Assembly (NCBI RefSeq): GCF_029080175.1 | Contig: NZ_JARFJC010000017.1 | Source: Luteipulveratus flavus | GTDB lineage: Bacteria > Actinomycetota > Actinomycetes > Actinomycetales > Dermatophilaceae | Strand: one strand, 5' to 3' | Length of the DNA stretch: 64,000 nucleotides | Part shown: one piece after another, positions 58,904 to 64,000 of the stretch | How the letters are laid out: the number at the start of each line of letters is the position of its first letter | Position numbering within the stretch: position 1 is the first letter of the stretch | The notes under the pieces: model-generated | Told to the model about the DNA's origin: nothing | What the model saw: only the letters and a program-made list of their open reading frames with translations | Databases searched by the model: none | Made by a program: the position numbers and the translations under genes

Positions 58904-60429
58904 CCGTGCTGCTGTGCGCGATCGTCGTCCCGGTCGTGACCGGTGCCCTGCTGATCACCGGTGACCGGTTCAGTCCGGCCGTCGGCGCCCTCACGTCGTG
59001 GGTGGTCGCGGTGCTGGGCTCGGTCGTCACCGCCGCCTGCGTCGTCCTCGCGGTGTGGCGTCGCCCCGAGCTGGACCACGAGTGGGTCCCGGCGATCGGG
59101 ATGCGTCTGCACCTGGCCGTCGACGGCATCAGCGCGCCGCTGCTGCTGCTCACCGCCGCGCTCGGCGTCCTCGTGGTGCTGCACGCCCGCGTCGAGCCGC
59201 CCACCCGCACCGGGCACGGCACGTACCTCGGCTGCCTGCTGCTCGTCACCGGTGGGGCGATCGCGACCTTCCTCGCCCGCGACGCCATCCTGTTCTTCCT
59301 CGCGTTCGAGATCGTGCTCGTGCCGATGTGGTTGCTGATCAAGGGGTTCGGCGACCCGAAGCACCGGGCGAGCGCGTCCGCGAAGTTCGTCCTCTACACC
59401 GTGCTCGGCTCCACCCTGATGCTCGTCGGCATCCTCGGCACGGTCTACCTCGCGGGCACCGCGGACATCGACGGCCTGGTCGGCGGGGCGGGGCTGTCCA
59501 CCACCCAGCAGACGGTGCTCGCCGCGATCCTCCTGATCGGCCTCGGCATCAAGGTGCCGCTGTGGCCGCTGCACTCCTGGCTCCCCGCCGCGCACACCGC
59601 CGCGCCGACCGGCGGCTCGGTGCTGCTCGCGGGCGTCCTGCTGAAGATGGGCACGTACGGCATCGCGCGGCTGGTCGTCCCGGTCCTGCCGGCGGGCGTC
59701 GAGCGGCTCGCGCCCGTGGTCGGCGTCCTCGCGGCCGTCGGCATCTTGTGGGGCGGCCTCGTCTGCCTCGTCGAGCGCTCCCTGAAACGGCTCATCGCCT
59801 GGTCGTCGGTCGCCCACATGGGCTTCGTCGTCCTCGGCCTGATGAGCGGCACCCGCCTCGGCCTGCAGGCGGCGCTGTTCGGCAACATCGCGCACGGCAT
59901 CGTCTCGGCGTTGCTGTTCTTCGTCGTCGGCGGGCTGAAGCAGCGCTGGGGCGGGGACGACCTCGCCGTCGCCCGCGCCTCGCTGCGGGACACCGCCCCC
60001 CGGCTCGGATTCGCCCTGGTGGTGGGCATGGCCGCACTGCTCGGCCTCCCCGGACTGGCCGGGTTCTGGGGTGAGCTGCTGGCCGTGGCGTCGGTCTGGA
60101 ACCCCGACGGCTCCCGTCCGGTCCTGCTCTTCCGGGTGCTCGCCCTCGCCGCAGCGCTCGGCACCGTGCTGGCCGCGGGGTACGCCCTGCGGGTGCTGCG
60201 CGTCGTCTGGGCCGAGGGCTCGCCCGCCGAGCAGGCCGCCTCTCCGGGGACGCCCGAGGCAGCACAGGCACCGCGGCCGGCGCCACGACCGGTCGACGCC
60301 GACGGGTACGAGTGGGCCGTCGTCGGCGTGCTCGTCCTGGGTGCCGTCGCGCTCGGGGTGCTGCCCACCGTCCTGCTCGACTCCACGGAGCCTGCCGTGC
60401 TGCACCTGCTGGAGGTGGCGGCGCGATGA
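58897..60429 (+). CDS. nuoM2: Second NADH-quinone oxidoreductase subunit M
   Basis: The 510-residue paralogue has the helix-5 Glu (FFLAFEIVLVPMWLLI) and the Lys core GIKVPLWPLHSWLPAAHTAAPTGGSVLLAG. ERSLKRLIAWSSVAHMGF follows. The start is probably GTG at 58897, overlapping the nuoL2 stop; GTG at 58906 is an alternative. The open frame extending over 2 kb upstream is a shadow of nuoL2. Confidence 0.94.
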   Translation: MVAVLLCAIVVPVVTGALLITGDRFSPAVGALTSWVVAVLGSVVTAACVVLAVWRRPELDHEWVPAIGMRLHLAVDGISAPLLLLTAALGVLVVLHARVEPPTRTGHGTYLGCLLLVTGGAIATFLARDAILFFLAFEIVLVPMWLLIKGFGDPKHRASASAKFVLYTVLGSTLMLVGILGTVYLAGTADIDGLVGGAGLSTTQQTVLAAILLIGLGIKVPLWPLHSWLPAAHTAAPTGGSVLLAGVLLKMGTYGIARLVVPVLPAGVERLAPVVGVLAAVGILWGGLVCLVERSLKRLIAWSSVAHMGFVVLGLMSGTRLGLQAALFGNIAHGIVSALLFFVVGGLKQRWGGDDLAVARASLRDTAPRLGFALVVGMAALLGLPGLAGFWGELLAVASVWNPDGSRPVLLFRVLALAAALGTVLAAGYALRVLRVVWAEGSPAEQAASPGTPEAAQAPRPAPRPVDADGYEWAVVGVLVLGAVALGVLPTVLLDSTEPAVLHLLEVAAR

Positions 60430-61868
60430 ACGTCACCCTCGACTACGGCGTTCTCGCGCCGGTCCTGATCCCGGCGCTGGGCGCCGTCCTCGTGCTGCTC
60501 GTCGACGCGGTGCTGCCGCGGCTGGGCCGCTGGCACTGGGCGATCGCGGCCGTCCTGCTGATCGCGGGCGCCGCGGCCTGCGTCCCGGCGTTCCTGTCCG
60601 GGAGCGACGCGCGCCGCACCCTGTGCCTCGACGCCACCCAGTGCCTGTACGTCGCCGACCGCCCGGGCTCCGCGCTGCAGATCGCGACCCTCGTCTCCGC
60701 GGCCGTCGTCGCGCTGCTGGTCCTCCCCGTGCGCTCGCCCGCGGACCGTACGCCGATCGCCTCGGCCCTGGTCCTCACCGCCGCTTCCGGCGGGGCCGGC
60801 GTCGCGGCCGCCCGCGACCTCGGGTCCTGGCTGGTGCTGATCGAGCTCGCGACCATCCCGACGGTCGCCCTGGTGGCGTTCCGCGCGCGTCGTTCGGCGG
60901 TCGACGGAGCCCTGTCCCTGCTGACCACCTCGCTGGTGTCCTTCGCGGTGCTCGCGCTCGGGGCAGCCCTGTGGTTCGCCGCGACCGGCTCCGCCCTGCT
61001 GGACGGCGACGCCGTGCTCGCCGCGGCTGCGGACCCGCAGGCCAAGCGCGTGCTGGTGCTCGCGGTGGTCCTCATCGTCGCGGGCCTGGGCTTCAAGCTC
61101 TCGCTAGTCCCGTTCCACGCCTGGACCCCCGAGGCGTACGCGGGTGCGTCCGTCCCGATCGGTGCGTTCCTGGCGGTGACGTCCAAGTTCGCCGCGCTCG
61201 CGGCGCTGCTGGTGGTCCTGCGCGGGGTCACCGTGCTCGGCGCTCCGGCGCTGCAGGCGATCGCGGTGGTGGCGGCGGTGTCGATGACTCTCGGCAACGT
61301 CATGGCGCTGCGGGAGTCCTCCGCGCTGCGTCTGCTGGCGTGGTCGACGGTCGCGCAGGCCGGCTGGGTGATCCTGCCGCTCGCGACGGTCGCGCGCGGT
61401 GCCGTCCGGGCCGCCACGGGCTACCTGCTGGTGTACGGCCTCGCGACGATCGTCGCCTTCGCCGTCGTCACCCTGGTCGCGCACGCCGAGGGTCGTGGGC
61501 GGGTGGTGGGCCTGTCCTCGTACGCCGGTCTGTTCCGCCGTCGTCCGCTCGCCGCCGTCACCCTGGCGGTGGCGCTGCTGACACTGGCGGGTCTGCCGCC
61601 GAGCGTCGTCGGCCTGGTGGCCAAGGTGCTCGCGCTGCGGCCGGTCGCCGCGGACGGCCTGTGGTGGCTCGCGATCGTGGCCGCGGTCAACGCGATGCTC
61701 GGTCTGGCCGTCTACCTGCGCTGGATGCTCGCGATGGCCGGCACTCCGGCGCCGGACACCGTCGACGACCGGCCGCACCGGCTGCACCTGGCCCTCGTCG
61801 TTCTCGGGCTCCTCGCGCTCGGGGTGACCAGCGTCGCCCCGCAGCTCCTCCTCGGCCTCGCCGGCTGA
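60426..61868 (+). CDS. nuoN2: Second NADH-quinone oxidoreductase subunit N
   Basis: The 480-residue paralogue is the most divergent of the pumps. The helix-5 Glu appears in LVLIELATIPTVALVA and the Lys core in LGFKLSLVPFHAWTPEAYAGASVPIGAF. A region near residue 65 (SDARRTLCLDATQCLYV) holds two Cys absent from NuoN1. ATG at 60426 overlaps nuoM2 by 4 bases. It is the last gene of the second set. Confidence 0.92.
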   Translation: MNVTLDYGVLAPVLIPALGAVLVLLVDAVLPRLGRWHWAIAAVLLIAGAAACVPAFLSGSDARRTLCLDATQCLYVADRPGSALQIATLVSAAVVALLVLPVRSPADRTPIASALVLTAASGGAGVAAARDLGSWLVLIELATIPTVALVAFRARRSAVDGALSLLTTSLVSFAVLALGAALWFAATGSALLDGDAVLAAAADPQAKRVLVLAVVLIVAGLGFKLSLVPFHAWTPEAYAGASVPIGAFLAVTSKFAALAALLVVLRGVTVLGAPALQAIAVVAAVSMTLGNVMALRESSALRLLAWSTVAQAGWVILPLATVARGAVRAATGYLLVYGLATIVAFAVVTLVAHAEGRGRVVGLSSYAGLFRRRPLAAVTLAVALLTLAGLPPSVVGLVAKVLALRPVAADGLWWLAIVAAVNAMLGLAVYLRWMLAMAGTPAPDTVDDRPHRLHLALVVLGLLALGVTSVAPQLLLGLAG

Positions 61869-61917
61869 GGACGCAGCCCGCGCGGAACAGAGCAGCGGTC
61901 CTGATCGTTTCCTGGAC

Positions 61918-62787
61918 ATGCACCGCCATTACAACGGCCTGAAGACCGCTGCCCTCTTCGGCGGCATCTGGGCCCTCCTGCTCGGCATCGGGGCCCTCAT
62001 CCAGGGCGGCCGGTTCATCTGGCTGTTCGCCCTGATCGGCGTCGGCACCACGTTCTACGGCTACTGGAACAGCGACAAGCTGGCCATCCGCGCCATGCGC
62101 GCGCAGCCGGTCAGCGAGGCCGAGGCGCCCGCGATGTACCGCATCGTGCGTGAGCTCTCCACCCGCGCCGGCAAGCCCATGCCCCGGCTGTACATCTCCC
62201 CGACCCAGGCGCCGAACGCGTTCGCCACGGGCCGCAACCCGCAGAATGCCGCCGTCTGCGCCACCGCCGGCATCCTGGACCTGCTGGACGAGCGAGAGCT
62301 GCGCGGCGTGCTCGGCCACGAGCTGATGCACGTCTACAACCGCGACATCCTGACCTCCTCCGTGGCGGCCGCGATCGCCGGCGTCATCACCTCGGTCGCC
62401 CAGATGCTGATGTTCATGAACATCTTCGGCGGCGGCAGCGACGAAGACCGTCCGAACCCCCTCGCCCTGCTGGCCATGTCGCTGCTGGCGCCGATGGCCG
62501 CGACGGTCATCCAGCTGGCGATCAGCCGCACCCGCGAGTACGACGCGGACGAGGACGGCGCCAAGCTCACTGGCGACCCGCTCGCCCTCGCCTCGGCGCT
62601 GCACAAGCTCGAGACCGGGGTCGCCCGCGCGCCGCTGGCTCCGGAGCCGGCCGTCGTGAACGCCTCGCACATGATGATCGCGAACCCGTTCCGAGCCCAG
62701 GACGTCTCGAAGCTGTTCTCGACGCACCCGCCCACCGCCGAGCGGATCGCGCGGCTGGAGGGCATGGCGCGCAGCCAGATCGGCTGA
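61918..62787 (+). CDS. htpX: HtpX-type membrane zinc metalloprotease
   Basis: The 289-residue M48B protease degrades misfolded membrane proteins. There are two N-terminal helices (about 10-28, 33-50), the zinc motif HELMH (His134, Glu135, His138), two more hydrophobic segments (about 150-170 and 184-202), and the third ligand Glu207 in REYDADEDGA. The C-terminal THPPTAERIARLE motif is typical. ATG at 61918. It lies 49 bases after nuoN2; I recall the same order (second nuo set, then htpX) in streptomycetes. Confidence 0.94.
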   Translation: MHRHYNGLKTAALFGGIWALLLGIGALIQGGRFIWLFALIGVGTTFYGYWNSDKLAIRAMRAQPVSEAEAPAMYRIVRELSTRAGKPMPRLYISPTQAPNAFATGRNPQNAAVCATAGILDLLDERELRGVLGHELMHVYNRDILTSSVAAAIAGVITSVAQMLMFMNIFGGGSDEDRPNPLALLAMSLLAPMAATVIQLAISRTREYDADEDGAKLTGDPLALASALHKLETGVARAPLAPEPAVVNASHMMIANPFRAQDVSKLFSTHPPTAERIARLEGMARSQIG

Positions 62788-62836
62788 TCGACAACTCAGC
62801 GGCCGTGGGGCGCGTGCAAATGAAAGAGTGGGGCTC

Positions 62837-64000
62837 ATGCCCTCGCTCACACTGCAGGAAGCGCAACGGCGCGCGAGCCTGATCACCGTCAGCGCGTACG
62901 ACGTCCGTCTCGACCTCGACCAGGGGACGGAGACCTTCGGGTCGACGACGACCGTGACCTTCACCTGCCGTGAGCCGGGTGCCGAGACGTTCATCGACGT
63001 CAGTCCGGTCCAGATCGAGTCGGTCCTGCTCAACGGCGAGCCGGTCGAGGCGGCGCTGGAGAACAACCGCGTCGTGCTCGCCGACCTGGCCGCGGAGAAC
63101 GAGGTCGTCGTCCGCGCCACGATGCGCTACAGCCGGGACGGGTCCGGGCTGCACCGTGCGGTCGACCCGGCCGACGACAAGGTCTACCTCCAGGCGCTCA
63201 GCGCGCCGGCCGACGCGCCCCGCTGGTTCGCCTGTTTCGACCAGCCGGACCTCAAGGCGCCGTTCGACATCGAGGTGGCGGTGCCGCAGGCCTGGGTGGC
63301 GTACGGCAACGGCGCGGCCGAGCGCGTCGACGAGACGCACTGGCGGCTGGCGACGACGCCCCCGCTGGCCCCGTACTACGTCACCCTGGTGGCCGGCGAG
63401 TACGTCAGCGTCACCGACGAGCACGACGGCATCCCGCTGGCGCTGCACACCCGCGCCTCCCTCGAGCGGCAGCTGCGGGAGCAGGCGCCCGAGATGCTGG
63501 AGATCACCAAGGAGTGCCTGGACTACTACCGGGACGCCTACGAGATCGAGTACCCGTACGGCCAGTACCACCAGGCGTTCGTGCCCGAGCTGCCGCCGGG
63601 TGTCGGCGCGATGGAGAATCCCGGCTGCGTCACCTTCCGGGACCAGTACGTCTTCGTCGGCTCCATCAGCGAGGCGCAGCGGCTGGAGCGCGCGAACGTC
63701 ATCGCCCACGAGATGGCGCACATGTGGTTCGGCGACATGGTCACGATGCGCTGGTGGGACGACCTGTGGCTGAACGAGTCGTTCGCCGAGTACATGGCCT
63801 ACCGGGCCCTGTCCGAGGCCACCCGGTTCACCGACGCGTGGGTCAACTTCGGAGCGGCGCGCAAGAGCACCGGCTACACCAACGACCGGTCGCCGGCGAC
63901 GCACCCGATCGCCGGTATGCCGGCGCCTGACGTCAGCTCGGCGCTGCAGAACTGCGACATGATCTCCTACGCCAAGGGCGCGAGCGCACTGCGCCAGCTC
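62837..64000 (+). CDS. pepN: Aminopeptidase N (M1), 3' end outside the window
   Basis: The first 388 residues are present and the frame is still open at the window's end. The protein is cytoplasmic, without a signal peptide. The exopeptidase motif GAMEN is at 257-261, the zinc motif HEMAHMWFGD has His291, Glu292 and His295, and WLNESFAEYMAY carries the third ligand. It is the classical PepN/LTA4-hydrolase-like enzyme that trims N-terminal residues from peptides. ATG at 62837 has AGAGTGGGG upstream. Total family length is about 850 residues, so roughly half is missing. Confidence 0.95.
   Translation, partial: MPSLTLQEAQRRASLITVSAYDVRLDLDQGTETFGSTTTVTFTCREPGAETFIDVSPVQIESVLLNGEPVEAALENNRVVLADLAAENEVVVRATMRYSRDGSGLHRAVDPADDKVYLQALSAPADAPRWFACFDQPDLKAPFDIEVAVPQAWVAYGNGAAERVDETHWRLATTPPLAPYYVTLVAGEYVSVTDEHDGIPLALHTRASLERQLREQAPEMLEITKECLDYYRDAYEIEYPYGQYHQAFVPELPPGVGAMENPGCVTFRDQYVFVGSISEAQRLERANVIAHEMAHMWFGDMVTMRWWDDLWLNESFAEYMAYRALSEATRFTDAWVNFGAARKSTGYTNDRSPATHPIAGMPAPDVSSALQNCDMISYAKGASALRQL

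Noticed and set aside
1..64000. CRISPR arrays, tRNA or rRNA genes, insertion sequences, phage or plasmid origins
   Set aside because: No regular repeat-spacer pattern, cloverleaf sequence, transposase or integrase motif was found on either strand.

Overview
The window is about 72% G+C. Most genes start with GTG or ATG, many neighbours are joined by 4-base ATGA/GTGA overlaps, and the families are typically actinobacterial: a SARP regulator, an MenJ-type menaquinone reductase, a DUF222/HNH (13E12-type) protein under an actinobacterial SOS box, a SAM-I/IV-clan riboswitch, and an Eis acetyltransferase ending in Phe. I read it as the chromosome of an aerobic, menaquinone-using actinomycete. I cannot name the genus. 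No tRNA, rRNA, insertion sequence or CRISPR array is visible.

Layout. 1-4703: the apparent edge of a specialised-metabolite region, with a DrrA-type ABC ATPase (5' end outside the window), an Sfp-type phosphopantetheinyl transferase, a two-component pair and a small SARP activator in lower-G+C DNA. 4657-10960: nagA, then menaquinone genes (menD, isochorismate synthase, menG) with an eis-like acetyltransferase between them. 11076-29484: an MenJ-like reductase, the complete 14-gene complex I operon nuoA-N and a long-chain polyprenyl diphosphate synthase, all in one direction and tightly packed. A Rex-operator-like palindrome sits just before the first gene. 29497-33254: a YkcC/YkcB-like membrane glycosyltransferase pair and a small Gly/Pro/Gln-rich exported protein. 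33325-40600: a Tat-exported PhoX-type phosphatase preceded by four 11-bp Pho-box-like repeats, a PLP-fold aldolase/deaminase, a sugar-lactone oxidase, a RarD-type permease and a secreted M1-like metallopeptidase. 40727-43680: the two-subunit 2-oxoacid:ferredoxin oxidoreductase korAB. 43773-48725: a DinB-fold protein, mmsA, and a methionine ABC transporter (metQNI) behind a SAM riboswitch and a promoter. 48832-61868: a second, partial complex I set (A2 B2 C2 H2, then I2 J2 K2 L2 M2 N2) with no D, E, F or G. It is interrupted by 4.1 kb carrying an SOS-controlled DUF222/HNH gene, a YjbR-type protein, a dienelactone-hydrolase-like protein and a methyltransferase. 61918-64000: htpX and the start of pepN.

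How the genes fit together. Much of the window serves the menaquinone respiratory chain: quinone head group (menD, menF, menG), side chain (polyprenyl synthase, MenJ) and the NADH-oxidising entry complex. The Rex-like site suggests that NADH/NAD+ ratio controls the main operon. korAB makes reduced ferredoxin, and the second Nuo set lacks the NADH module. A ferredoxin-fed partial complex I, possibly sharing NuoD with complex I, is therefore a plausible hypothesis but is not shown by sequence.

Four independent regulatory elements can be read directly: a Rex-like operator, a Pho-box array, a SAM riboswitch and a perfect SOS palindrome. The SOS palindrome and the riboswitch are the strongest.
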